Of a DNA stretch of 32,444 nucleotides, positions 17,653 to 26,384 are shown in pieces. A program made the translations under genes and the position numbers. The notes under the pieces are model-generated. The model was not told the origin of the DNA. It did no database searches and worked only from the letters and a program-made list of their open reading frames with translations. How positions within the stretch are numbered: the first letter of the stretch is position 1; each line of letters begins with the position of its first letter. Source of the stretch: Bacteroidales bacterium (lineage in GTDB: Bacteria > Bacteroidota > Bacteroidia > Bacteroidales > Paludibacteraceae); contig JAATGT010000148.1 of assembly GCA_015654525.1 (NCBI GenBank), forward strand, positions 1 through 32,444, given 5' to 3'.

Positions 17653-18705
17653 ATGAAGCCAATTATACCACCTATTGACAAAGCCATTTTAAAACAGGAA
17701 CTCTCGTCAGACAAATTCTTACGCCCGACCAATAAAGCGCACAATGAAATTTACGTAATTACAGCACATAATGCTCCAAACGTAATGCTTGAAATTGGTC
17801 GTTTACGTGAGCTTTCGTTCCGGTCAGGTGGTGGTGGAACAGGTGAAGAAATTGATACCGATGAATACGACTACATGGAAAAACCTTATTTCCAATTGGT
17901 GGTATGGGATCCCGTAGCATTAGAAATAATCGGAGGCTACCGCTATCTGCCCGGGCATGATGTAGATTTTGATGAAGCGGGACAACCCAAGTTTGTAATG
18001 TCCCACTTGTTTATATTCACCGAAAAATTCATTAAAGAATATTTGCCGTACACGGTAGAACTTGGCAGAGCATTTGTTCAGCCCGATTACCAAACAGCGA
18101 AAATGGGTACCAAAAGCCTGTTTGCACTGGACAATTTGTGGGATGGACTGGGAGCATTAACTCATACCGTAAAAGATACCCGTTATTTTATAGGTAAAGT
18201 AACTATTTACGAGCATTACCCACTTATAGCACGCGAATTGATCTACGAATATATGTATCGTTATTTCCCAGATCCCGACGATATGATCTACCCTAAAAAT
18301 CCCATTCACGTAGGTACACCAACCCATACACATGCAAAAAAACTTTTTTTGGGAAACGATTCTTCAACGGACTACAAAACGCTCCAAAAAGCCATCAGAC
18401 ACCTGGACACTACCATTCCACCCATGTTTAATGCTTATATAGGGTTGTCGGATACCATGCGCTTTTTCGGGTCTATTTTCGATCCTGATTTTGGATCGGT
18501 ATACGAATCGGGTATTATGATTACAATGGCCGATTTAGTAGAAACAAAACGGAAACGATATATAGATTCTTACGTGGAGTACCTTAGAAAAGTATTGGAA
18601 GCACGCAAAATAGCCAAGCGAGCTGCACGCGAAGCCAAACTGGCGGAAAAAGCAGCAAAAAAAGCGCTTAAGCTGGAACAAAAAGGAAAGGCTAAGAAAA
18701 AATAA
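17653..18705 (+). CDS. GNAT-family acyltransferase related to OlsB/GlsB (putative haemolysin family)
   Basis: A 350-residue soluble protein of the GNAT 'haemolysin' group. The order is NEIYVITAHNAPNVMLEIGR, then LRELSFRSGGGGTG, a DEYD acidic patch, a strand QLVVWDPVALEIIGGYRYL, and VELGRAFVQPDY, the typical OlsB-like acyl-transfer core. Homologues attach a 3-hydroxy fatty acid from acyl-ACP to the amino group of ornithine or glycine, making lyso-lipids; glycine-lipid GlsB in Bacteroides is the closest relative that I recall, but the amino-acid substrate is inference. No PlsC/GlsA-type partner adjoins it. The last 35 residues are a Lys/Ala-rich amphipathic tail (RAAREAKLAEKAAKKALK) that may bind the membrane surface. 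It is convergent with recN, 42 bases away. Confidence 0.8.
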   Translation: MKPIIPPIDKAILKQELSSDKFLRPTNKAHNEIYVITAHNAPNVMLEIGRLRELSFRSGGGGTGEEIDTDEYDYMEKPYFQLVVWDPVALEIIGGYRYLPGHDVDFDEAGQPKFVMSHLFIFTEKFIKEYLPYTVELGRAFVQPDYQTAKMGTKSLFALDNLWDGLGALTHTVKDTRYFIGKVTIYEHYPLIARELIYEYMYRYFPDPDDMIYPKNPIHVGTPTHTHAKKLFLGNDSSTDYKTLQKAIRHLDTTIPPMFNAYIGLSDTMRFFGSIFDPDFGSVYESGIMITMADLVETKRKRYIDSYVEYLRKVLEARKIAKRAAREAKLAEKAAKKALKLEQKGKAKKK

Positions 18706-18747
18706 ACAAGAATACTCAAAAAAAATGGGATTGAGCAAAGCTAAAGC

Positions 18748-20406
18748 CTAACTCCGCAAAAGTTCCTTTGCATTTTGCAAAGCGGCATCGGTCACATTCT
18801 TCCCACTCAGCATTTGAGCCAGTTCTACCAATCGTTCATCTTCATTCAACCGACGAATGTGTGTTTGAGTCTGCAATCCGGTATCATCCTTAAACACCGA
18901 ATAGTGCTGAGCTCCTTTACCTGCTATCTGTGGCAGGTGAGTAATGGTGATCACCTGCATTTCGGTACTCATAGTACGCATAATCTCACCCATCCGATGG
19001 GCGATCTCACCTGAAACGCCGGTGTCTATTTCATCAAAAATAATGGTTGGTAAATCGGCTTTATGTGCCACCAATGACTTTATAGATAGCATCAGCCGCG
19101 ACACTTCACCGCCCGAAGCAATCTGCGTGACCGGCTGTGGTAAGCGATTTTTATTAGCCGAAAAAAGAAACTGAACCTCGTCGTTTCCACTTTCGCTGTA
19201 TTCGTCCAGCGAATTTATATCCACCTTAAACTGAATATTCGGCATTCCCAGCTTGATAAGTTGTTCTACCAAATACGATTCAATGGGTTCACAAGCCTTC
19301 TGACGGCTTTCGGTAAGCTTACGCGACTGTTCCTGCAACTGCGTAAAGATAAGTGCCAACTTAGTGCTTAATGCTTCCAGATCATCTTCAAAAGACCCTA
19401 TCCGTTGCAACTGTTCTTCGTAACTATCCCGCAGTGCAATCAATTCAGTCACCGAACTTACCTTATACTTCTTTTGCAGGGTAAACAATTCGCTCAACCG
19501 ACTCTCCACCTGATTCAGACGTTCCGGATTAAATTCAACACGCTCTTCGTATGAGCTCATCTCAGCTGCCACATCCTTCAGTTCAATCAGGCTCGATTGT
19601 AAGCGTTCGTACCAATTTTCGCCCGACGGAATATAACTTTTAATATGCGACAATGCCAGCACACTCTCTTTAAGCAGCGAAAGCGACATGTTTTCATCCT
19701 CCAGCAGTTGGTTTGCTTTCTGCAATTGCAATTTTATTTCCTCGGCATGGCTCAGCGTTTCCTGCTCCTGCTCCAGCTCCTCCTGTTCATGCTCAGCTAA
19801 TTTAGCATCTGATAGCTGTTGGTATTGGAATTGAATATAATCTACATCCGAAGCCTGTTTATCTGCTGTTTTTTGTAATTGCTTAAGCTCTGCCTGCAAA
19901 TTCCGCCATTGCTGATATGCCTGACGATAAGCATTTAATTCTGATGTATTCTGAGCTATTGTATCCACCACATCCAACTGATAGCCGACATTCGAAAGCA
20001 ACAAATTCTCGTGCTGTGAATGGATATCAATCAACCTGTTGCTCAAATCACGTATTACATTCAGCCCAACAGGTGTATCATTGATAAATGCACGCGATTT
20101 TCCGGCATTAGTCAGTTCCCTACGAATTAAGCAATAGCTACCCGCATTATCCAAGTCGTTTTGGATAAAAAAGTCGGACAAATGTGAGTAAGCGGAAATA
20201 TCAAATTCAGCTTCTATCACACATTTATCAGCATCAATTTTAATGGCTTTCGAGTCTGCACGCTGACCCAAAATAAGTGACAACGCTCCAAGAATAATGG
20301 ATTTTCCGGCACCCGTTTCGCCCGTAATAACCGAAAAGCCCGATTCAAAGTCAATATTTAGTTCTGAAATTAATGCGTAATTTGAAATGTGTAGCGATTT
20401 CAGCAT
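18748..20406 (-). CDS. recN: DNA repair protein RecN
   Basis: An SMC-like ATPase that acts early in double-strand break repair with RecA. The 552 residues contain Walker A GETGAGKS (29-36), a long central coiled coil (about 150-370), the ABC signature ASGGEVSRLML (about 425-438) and Walker B TIIFDEIDTG (about 454-463). It is the third gene of coaBC-DUF4835-recN, a common Bacteroidota order, with 58 bases between the DUF4835 stop and the recN start. It ends in TAG at the normal family C-terminus, showing that TAG terminates here. Confidence 0.96.
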   Translation of the reverse strand: MLKSLHISNYALISELNIDFESGFSVITGETGAGKSIILGALSLILGQRADSKAIKIDADKCVIEAEFDISAYSHLSDFFIQNDLDNAGSYCLIRRELTNAGKSRAFINDTPVGLNVIRDLSNRLIDIHSQHENLLLSNVGYQLDVVDTIAQNTSELNAYRQAYQQWRNLQAELKQLQKTADKQASDVDYIQFQYQQLSDAKLAEHEQEELEQEQETLSHAEEIKLQLQKANQLLEDENMSLSLLKESVLALSHIKSYIPSGENWYERLQSSLIELKDVAAEMSSYEERVEFNPERLNQVESRLSELFTLQKKYKVSSVTELIALRDSYEEQLQRIGSFEDDLEALSTKLALIFTQLQEQSRKLTESRQKACEPIESYLVEQLIKLGMPNIQFKVDINSLDEYSESGNDEVQFLFSANKNRLPQPVTQIASGGEVSRLMLSIKSLVAHKADLPTIIFDEIDTGVSGEIAHRMGEIMRTMSTEMQVITITHLPQIAGKGAQHYSVFKDDTGLQTQTHIRRLNEDERLVELAQMLSGKNVTDAALQNAKELLRS

Positions 20407-20464
20407 AATTTATAGTGAGTAATTGAATTTATACTGTTTTGTTTTAATCCGAGCCCGGCAACAA

Positions 20465-21358
20465 TCAATTAAGTCGGATTCTTTCATATTTAGCCGTCTG
20501 AGTCGGATTTACATCTGAAAGAATTTCAATAGCATCGTTTTTCTGAGCCGTTGTTGCCTTCGAAAATATATTGACTAATTCATCGCTCTTAGCATCCATA
20601 AACGACGAAATTACGACTGCCGACGGTCTTGCCCTATTGGCTTCGCGTAGCAAAGGTAAACCTTCGGCTATTCTATCCTGACCATTAGTAGCATTACTGC
20701 TCATCTCGTCCAGCCCAAACCGATGATATTCATAAAAATAATTACGATACTTTTTAAAGGCTTCGTCCATCAGGTTATTAATAAGTGCATACCTATTCTT
20801 TGTACTTTCAAAAGCCTTCCAACCTTTCAGATCGGCTCCTTGTGCCGCATTCACAATATTCTCTGCCGCCTGAAAATAAGGCGTACCTCCTAATCGGGAA
20901 TACGAATCCATATCATAACCAATGATGATATAAGCATAATAAGCCAACACTGCAGTTAGATTAGACGTAATGGAATTCTCATTCATTTCCAACTGATCAA
21001 ACTCCTTATAATTAAAAATAAATGAATTGTCCTTAAAATTAAACAGGGTGGTATTATAGGTTGAATTAAATACGGGTCTACGCGATTGAACCTGAATTTC
21101 GGCCGTAAAAACATCAGCATCTACACTCTTTACAATGATATTCATTGTGCATTCAATTCGCTCAGTATTAGTAAAGGTCATCTCCGACCACTTTCTTTTA
21201 TTTACAAATTCTGAAATTGATTTTTGAAGCGTATTAAAAACCGACTTATTACTGCCAGGAATCTGATCTGAATTCAGTTGAACAGTACAATTCAACTCCT
21301 GAGCCCGACTAAATCCGGCAAAAAAGAAAATGCTCAACAATAATAACCAATGTTTCAT
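20465..21358 (-). CDS. DUF4835 family secreted protein
   Basis: A 297-residue protein with a signal peptide (MKHWLLLLSIFFFAGFSRAQ, cleavage after AQ or nearby) and a DUF4835 body: ELNCTVQLNSDQIPG, FNTLQKSISEFVNKRKW, YYAYIIIGYDMDSYS and FPYFQAAE-like GGTPYFQAAENIV. It is a periplasmic or outer-membrane-associated protein of unknown function, conserved between coaBC and recN in Bacteroidota. ATG 21358 is preferred over an upstream TTG at 21370, which lies four bases from the coaBC stop. It is co-transcribed with coaBC. Confidence 0.88.
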   Translation of the reverse strand: MKHWLLLLSIFFFAGFSRAQELNCTVQLNSDQIPGSNKSVFNTLQKSISEFVNKRKWSEMTFTNTERIECTMNIIVKSVDADVFTAEIQVQSRRPVFNSTYNTTLFNFKDNSFIFNYKEFDQLEMNENSITSNLTAVLAYYAYIIIGYDMDSYSRLGGTPYFQAAENIVNAAQGADLKGWKAFESTKNRYALINNLMDEAFKKYRNYFYEYHRFGLDEMSSNATNGQDRIAEGLPLLREANRARPSAVVISSFMDAKSDELVNIFSKATTAQKNDAIEILSDVNPTQTAKYERIRLN

Positions 21359-21373
21359 ATCAGGTTTCAAAAT

Positions 21374-22570
21374 TTATATGATTTGACATATTTCAGCCAC
21401 TATATCTTCTGCTACGGCCTGTTTGCTTTTCAAATCATACTCTCTCTTAATGCCGGAACGATGCATTATACTGATTTTATTGGTATCATACCCAAACCCG
21501 GCCTGCGCATCCTGTAATGAATTCAACACAATAAAATCAAGATTCTTCCGCTCCATTTTGCCCAATGCATTTGCTTCTTCATCATTTGTTTCGAGTGCAA
21601 ATCCAACCAGAAACTGCGATTCGCGTTTCATTTCACCTACCGAAGCTGCGATATCCTTCGTTGGCTTCAACTCAATCGTCAGATTATCCTTCTCACGCTT
21701 CACTTTCAGATTAGCAACCTCCACAGGAGTAAAATCGGCCACAGCAGCACACAAAACAGCCCCATCTACACCATAGAAACGACTCATCACCGCTTCATAC
21801 ATTTCTCCAGCCGATTCTACATCAACCCGTTCAATATTCGGATGTTTTGCTCGTAGCTGAACAGGACCTGCAACAAGAGTAACATCAGCACCCTGCGACG
21901 CACAGACTTCCGCCAGAGCAAAACCCATCTTTCCTGTGGAATAATTGCTTACAAAACGAACCGGATCTATCTTTTCGTATGTCGGACCAGCAGTAATCAA
22001 TATTTTTTTCCCAAGCAGAGGCTTATCTGTAAAATAATTATCTAGATATTGAACTATATTTTCAGGTTCTTCCATCCGTCCTTTGCCTTCCAGTCCGCTT
22101 GCCAGTTCACCACTTGCCGGTTCGATAATATGATTACCTATTGACTTCAATGTTTCTATATTACGTTGTGTTGCCGGATGTGCAAACATATCCAGATCCA
22201 TAGCGGGTGCAACAAAAACTGGACACTTTGCCGACAGATATGTTGTCAACAATAAGTTATCAGCGACTCCGGTTGCCATTTTACCAATAGTATTAGCAGT
22301 TGCCGGTGCAATAAGATATGCATCTGCCCATAAACCCAAATCAACATGGCTGTTCCAATTACCGCTAGTAGGATCAAAAAAATCGACTAAAATAGGATTT
22401 TTAGCAAGTGTTGCCAGAGTCAGAGGCGTAATAAATTCTTTAGCCAAAGCCGTCATGACAACCTTTATCTCTGCACCTTGCTTTACCAACAGCCTAATCA
22501 ATGGTGCAGCTTTATAAGCCGCAATACTACCTGTAACACCTAATATTATCCTTTTACCTTGTAACGCCAT
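21374..22570 (-). CDS. coaBC: Bifunctional phosphopantothenoylcysteine decarboxylase / phosphopantothenate-cysteine ligase
   Basis: Catalyses two successive steps of coenzyme A synthesis. The N-terminal flavin (CoaC) half has TGSIAAYKA, catalytic His75 (NWNSHVDLG), PATANTIGK, and PAMDLDMF where E. coli has PxMNxxMW. The substrate-recognition clamp reads GELASGLEGKGRM: Ser158 stands at the position of E. coli Cys158. The C-terminal (CoaB) half, from about 187, has TAGPTYEKIDPVRF, Asn209 in VSNYSTGKMG, CAAVADFTP and Lys-rich VKREKDN. The length of 398 is normal. It is the first gene of coaBC-DUF4835-recN, with a -7 box at 22634-22641. Confidence 0.95.
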   Translation of the reverse strand: MALQGKRIILGVTGSIAAYKAAPLIRLLVKQGAEIKVVMTALAKEFITPLTLATLAKNPILVDFFDPTSGNWNSHVDLGLWADAYLIAPATANTIGKMATGVADNLLLTTYLSAKCPVFVAPAMDLDMFAHPATQRNIETLKSIGNHIIEPASGELASGLEGKGRMEEPENIVQYLDNYFTDKPLLGKKILITAGPTYEKIDPVRFVSNYSTGKMGFALAEVCASQGADVTLVAGPVQLRAKHPNIERVDVESAGEMYEAVMSRFYGVDGAVLCAAVADFTPVEVANLKVKREKDNLTIELKPTKDIAASVGEMKRESQFLVGFALETNDEEANALGKMERKNLDFIVLNSLQDAQAGFGYDTNKISIMHRSGIKREYDLKSKQAVAEDIVAEICQII

Positions 22571-22633
22571 CTTGTATTTACGATTGATTGTTGAAGTTGT
22601 TTTTTCAACTTACCTTATTTTTGTTCTGATTCA

Positions 22634-22641
22634 CAAAAATA
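22634..22641 (-). promoter_or_regulatory. Bacteroidota -7 box for coaBC-DUF4835-recN
   Basis: Minus-strand TATTTTTG, 63 bases before the coaBC ATG and downstream of the terminator that ends the previous transcript. Confidence 0.55.
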
Positions 22642-22663
22642 CAAAAATGAATTGAACTACACA

Positions 22664-22726
22664 CAAACAAAAAAAGATAAAAGAGTACCGCGTTAAAAAC
22701 ACAATACTCTTTTATCAAAAGAGGAT
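22664..22726 (-). terminator. Terminator after the omega-subunit gene
   Basis: A perfect 12-bp inverted repeat, GATAAAAGAGTA at 22676-22687 and TACTCTTTTATC at 22715-22726, followed on the minus strand by a seven-base T-run. It separates bamD-omega from the coaBC operon. Confidence 0.8.
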
Positions 22727-22743
22727 AAGAAATAATCAAACTA

Positions 22744-23073
22744 TTATTTCAATTTATCTTTAATCGGATTACGATAATAGACTTTATCTTCCAAAAACTC
22801 CTGAGTGGCAATTAAAACTGCTTTGGGAAGTTTTTCATAATAACGTGAGATCTCAATTTGTTCTCTGTTTTCAAAAACCTCTTCGATATTCTCGTTAAAC
22901 GACGCAAACTCCTGTAACTTTTTATCGAGTTCAGACTTAATTTCCACGCTAATCTGATTAGCACGTTTACCAATAACTTTCACCGTTTCATAAACATTTC
23001 CGATATTCGCACTCATAGAGTTCATATCTCTTGAAATGGTATTCGTTGGTGCATTTACTTTTTTATAGTCCAT
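22744..23073 (-). CDS. rpoZ: RNA polymerase omega subunit, Rpb6-like Bacteroidota type
   Basis: A 109-residue protein resembling the Bacteroidota members of the Rpb6/omega family (PF01192): NTISRDMNSMSANIGNVYE, then VKVIGKRANQISVEIKSEL, where the basic ..GKRAxQI helix is the omega core that clamps the beta' C-terminus. The acidic middle and C-terminal YYEKLPKAVLIATQEFLEDK fit this lineage. It starts 13 bases after the bamD stop and is followed by a terminator, so the pair forms one transcript. The family assignment rests on motif recognition. Confidence 0.82.
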   Translation of the reverse strand: MDYKKVNAPTNTISRDMNSMSANIGNVYETVKVIGKRANQISVEIKSELDKKLQEFASFNENIEEVFENREQIEISRYYEKLPKAVLIATQEFLEDKVYYRNPIKDKLK

Positions 23074-23086
23074 AATACTATTTATT

Positions 23087-23890
23087 TTATTCTTTCACAA
23101 TTTTCTTCGATTCATTCAAAATCTTATCCACCACTTTGCGGTATTTCCCTGTTGGAAATTCATTGATATAGTTATAACACTCATCTATTGTACCCCGATA
23201 GCGGTCAGCCTTCTTTTCTTCCAAACTTTGAGCTGCCATTTCATGTTTTGAATTGAGCATAAGCATTAAAAACTCTTCCCTATATGAGGTAGACGGAAAC
23301 TTTTTTAAAGCATTTTGAGAAGCAATCACAGATGATTCGTAGTTATTTCCCATATAGTTACCCAAATCGTAATACAATTTTGCATTCAAATAAGATTTAT
23401 AAGCCAGCTTATTGTTCAATTCATCCAACAATTTGTTAGCATCCTTTACTCGGTCACTTTCTGGATAAATGTCAAGAAATTCTTGAAATGCAGCTACTGC
23501 TTTTATAGTTTCCGACTGATCAAGTCTTGCATCTGGAGAATCCAGATAATAACAATATCCTATCATGTACTTCGACTCTACAACATACTTTCCTTTTGGA
23601 TAAGTTTTTACATATGTTTTGTAGTATTCACTTGCAGAATAATAATCTTTTTGACCCATATACGATCTTGCCATATAGTTCAAAACAGTTTCAGAGCGAT
23701 CAGTACCTTTGTAATAAGTTGCAATCGCATCAAATAAGGTTGACGCACGCATAAAATCGCCTTTGTCAAAATATTCAACAGCTTTAGTATATTTCAACTC
23801 TGCATCATCCGATTTAAGCAACTTTTGATAATTACTACAAGAAACCAGAGATAAAAATGCGATTAAAAAGAAAAATGAGTTCTTTTTCAT
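23087..23890 (-). CDS. bamD: Outer membrane protein assembly factor BamD
   Basis: A lipoprotein component of the BAM complex that folds outer-membrane beta-barrels. The lipobox is LVSC with Cys18 as the lipidated residue. The mature part of 250 residues is built of TPR-type helical pairs (YFDKGDFMRASTLFDAIAT, YMGQKDYYSASEYYKTYVK, and so on), as in BamD/YfiO. The length of 267 is typical. A -7 box at 23907-23914 gives a short leader. Confidence 0.92.
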   Translation of the reverse strand: MKKNSFFFLIAFLSLVSCSNYQKLLKSDDAELKYTKAVEYFDKGDFMRASTLFDAIATYYKGTDRSETVLNYMARSYMGQKDYYSASEYYKTYVKTYPKGKYVVESKYMIGYCYYLDSPDARLDQSETIKAVAAFQEFLDIYPESDRVKDANKLLDELNNKLAYKSYLNAKLYYDLGNYMGNNYESSVIASQNALKKFPSTSYREEFLMLMLNSKHEMAAQSLEEKKADRYRGTIDECYNYINEFPTGKYRKVVDKILNESKKIVKE

Positions 23891-23906
23891 AAGAAATTTT
23901 GGAGTG

Positions 23907-23914
23907 CAAAAATA
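23907..23914 (-). promoter_or_regulatory. Bacteroidota -7 box for bamD
   Basis: Minus-strand TATTTTTG, 16 bases before the bamD ATG. Confidence 0.5.
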
Positions 23915-23989
23915 GTTATTTAATCGGGAATAAAAAAATAAAATGATTCTATTTAATGAAAGCAGCTGTTTTTATGTTCTTTGTTTAAA

Positions 23990-25015
23990 TTATTTAGCAA
24001 AGAATTTTTTAAAACCATCTGTATATACGATTTGATTTTTGCCTCTTTTATCGGTATAAATCAAATAACATTCTAAATTCGGAATTTTCTTACATACTTT
24101 CAAACTACTATCAACACCAATCACCATAAATGCAGTTGCATAGGCATCAGCCTGAATACATGTTGGTGCAACAACCGTAGCACTCAGCAAATTATGGACT
24201 ACAGGATAACCTGTTTTCGGGTCAATCTCGTGTGCATATTTCTTACCATTCAAGTAATAAAATTTACGATAATTGCCCGAAGTTGTAATAGCCAAATTAC
24301 TTATTGACGCTATAGCTTGTATTTCATTTATCATGTTGGTAGAATCATCAACAGGCTTATCAATACCTATCTTCCACTTTTCACCCTTAGCGTTCATTCC
24401 TTTACAAACAACTTCTCCACCTATTTCAACCATGTAGTTTTTACATCCGTTATTTTCCAACAGCCTTCCTATAACATCTGAAGATTGTCCCTGCGCCAGA
24501 GCATTCGCATCAATTAAAATCTGAGGATCATCTTTTAAAAGTCTATGGTTCTCTATTTTTATTTTATGATACCCAACATGAGGCAAAAGCTCTTTAACAT
24601 TTGGTATTTTATGGCGATTCGCACTTCCAAATCCAAAACCCCAAGCTTTAACCAGCGGTCCGACAGTAATATCAAATGCACCATTTGTATGTTCTGAAAC
24701 ATCTTTGGCAACCCTAAACATTTCTTCAAAATCAAAATCCGTACGCACCGTTGAATCATTTTTATTGATTCGGGAAATTATTGATTGTGGAACATAAGTT
24801 GAAAGAGATAAATCGAATTCATGTAGACGTTTTTCTATTTTTTCCTGCAAATCAATGCCATCAGGTTGCAGATAAGTAATCGAATAGGTAGTACCTTGAA
24901 TCTCTCCTTCATTATGAATGTATTTAGACTGTTTATTGGACAAAAAATAGACACCTAGAAGAGCGATAATTAAGACTAGCACTAAAGTAGAAAATATCAA
25001 TAATTTATTTTTCAT
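23990..25015 (-). CDS. apbE: FAD:protein FMN transferase (ApbE family)
   Basis: Attaches FMN covalently to Thr in flavoproteins such as the Na+-translocating NADH:quinone reductase and Rnf subunits. The 341-residue protein has an N-terminal membrane anchor (about 5-26, no lipobox Cys), then GTTYSITYL, DASLSTY-like FDLSLSTYVPQS, the segment DANALAQGQSSDVIG in place of the usual LGGIAKGYAVD, the GGEVVCKGMNAKGEKWKIGI flavin loop, and HEIDPKTGYP. DAYATAFMVIG near the C-terminus carries the Mg-binding Asp/Thr. It follows pyrC by 19 bases and is probably the last gene of that transcript. Confidence 0.92.
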   Translation of the reverse strand: MKNKLLIFSTLVLVLIIALLGVYFLSNKQSKYIHNEGEIQGTTYSITYLQPDGIDLQEKIEKRLHEFDLSLSTYVPQSIISRINKNDSTVRTDFDFEEMFRVAKDVSEHTNGAFDITVGPLVKAWGFGFGSANRHKIPNVKELLPHVGYHKIKIENHRLLKDDPQILIDANALAQGQSSDVIGRLLENNGCKNYMVEIGGEVVCKGMNAKGEKWKIGIDKPVDDSTNMINEIQAIASISNLAITTSGNYRKFYYLNGKKYAHEIDPKTGYPVVHNLLSATVVAPTCIQADAYATAFMVIGVDSSLKVCKKIPNLECYLIYTDKRGKNQIVYTDGFKKFFAK

Positions 25016-25034
25016 AACTTTCTATTTTCATTAA

Positions 25035-26384
25035 CTAGCAATCAAACAATAATCTATCTCCTTGTATCGATTCATTGAATTGACCATTATCGTAAATCAA
25101 ATTACCATTTACCCAAGTCTGCAGAACCGAAGCATCAAAACGAATGCCTTCAAACGGAGACCAACCACATTTATATAGAATATTATCGGTATCAACAACC
25201 CAGGGACGATTTAGATCAACAAGTACCAAATCAGCATAATATTCGGGACGAATAAATCCACGCTTTTCTATACGAAATAGTTCAGCTGGTGCATGGCACA
25301 TTTTTTCCACAACTTTTTCCAAACTGAAAGCCCCTTGCTTTACCATTTGCAACATAGCAACCAACGAATGCTGAACTAACGGGCCTCCCGAAGCTGCAGT
25401 CAAACAGGATCCTTCTTTCTCTGATAACAAATGTGGGGCATGGTCAGTAGCAATAACATCTATTTTATTTGAATTCACGGCATTGATCAAAGCCAAACGA
25501 TCAGATTCCGACTTTATAGCCGGATTCCATTTTATCCGGTTGCCATATTTTGCATAATCTGCATCAGAGAACCACAAATGATGTACACAAACTTCAGCAG
25601 TTATTCGCTTCTCTACTAGCGGTACATTTGACGAGAATAAAGACATCTCTTTAGCCGATGATAAATGGAAAACGTGTAATCTTGAATTATATTTTGTAGC
25701 CAGCTCCACTGCATAGGATGATGACTTATAACACGCCTCAACACTTCGGATTAAAGGATGGTATTCAACAGGAATATCATCACCGAACAATCGTTTGTAA
25801 CATTGAATATTATGCTGGATTGTCGCTTCATCTTCGCAATGCGTAACAATCAACAGTGGAATTTCGGCAAAAACGCGATTTAAAGAATTTTTGTTATCTA
25901 CCAACATATTACCTGTAGAAGAACCCATGAATATTTTTACTCCAGCTACATTACGCGGGTTAAGTTTCTTGAGTTCATCTAAATTATCGTTTGTTACTCC
26001 CATTAAAAAAGAATAGTTTGCAAACGATTTTTGTGAAGCTGCATTATATTTTTCCTCTAAAATATCAATGGTAGTAGCCTGAGGACGCGTGTTGGGCATT
26101 TCAAAAAAGGAAGTTACACCACCAGCAACAGCCGCTTTTGTTTCGGTATACAAATCACCTTTATGAGTCAATCCCGGATCGCGGAAATGAACCTGATCGT
26201 CTATAACTCCGGGCAAAAGCAATAAACCTGTCGCATCAATCTCTATATAAGGCTGAGCAATTTCAATTATATCACCATCCTCATAAATAGCCTTTATTTG
26301 CTTGCCTACAATCTGAACCGATCCAACAAAAGTTCGACCTTCATTCACAATAGTTGCATTCCTTATAAGCTGAATAGAGTTCAT
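25035..26384 (-). CDS. pyrC: Dihydroorotase (class I type)
   Basis: Cyclises carbamoyl-aspartate to dihydroorotate in pyrimidine synthesis. The 449-residue amidohydrolase has the metal motif DDQVHFRDPGLTHKGD, with Gln64 where the first His of HxH is usual; as I recall this is common in Bacteroidota dihydroorotases. Other expected residues are Lys150 (GVKIFMG), His182 (VTHCEDE), His240 (HVFHLSS) and Asp314 (ATDHAPH). It starts inside the GT2 stop (4-base overlap), which indicates translational coupling. It ends in TAG, a genuine stop because apbE begins 19 bases later in another frame. Dihydropyrimidinase or allantoinase are less likely alternatives. Confidence 0.9.
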   Translation of the reverse strand: MNSIQLIRNATIVNEGRTFVGSVQIVGKQIKAIYEDGDIIEIAQPYIEIDATGLLLLPGVIDDQVHFRDPGLTHKGDLYTETKAAVAGGVTSFFEMPNTRPQATTIDILEEKYNAASQKSFANYSFLMGVTNDNLDELKKLNPRNVAGVKIFMGSSTGNMLVDNKNSLNRVFAEIPLLIVTHCEDEATIQHNIQCYKRLFGDDIPVEYHPLIRSVEACYKSSSYAVELATKYNSRLHVFHLSSAKEMSLFSSNVPLVEKRITAEVCVHHLWFSDADYAKYGNRIKWNPAIKSESDRLALINAVNSNKIDVIATDHAPHLLSEKEGSCLTAASGGPLVQHSLVAMLQMVKQGAFSLEKVVEKMCHAPAELFRIEKRGFIRPEYYADLVLVDLNRPWVVDTDNILYKCGWSPFEGIRFDASVLQTWVNGNLIYDNGQFNESIQGDRLLFDC

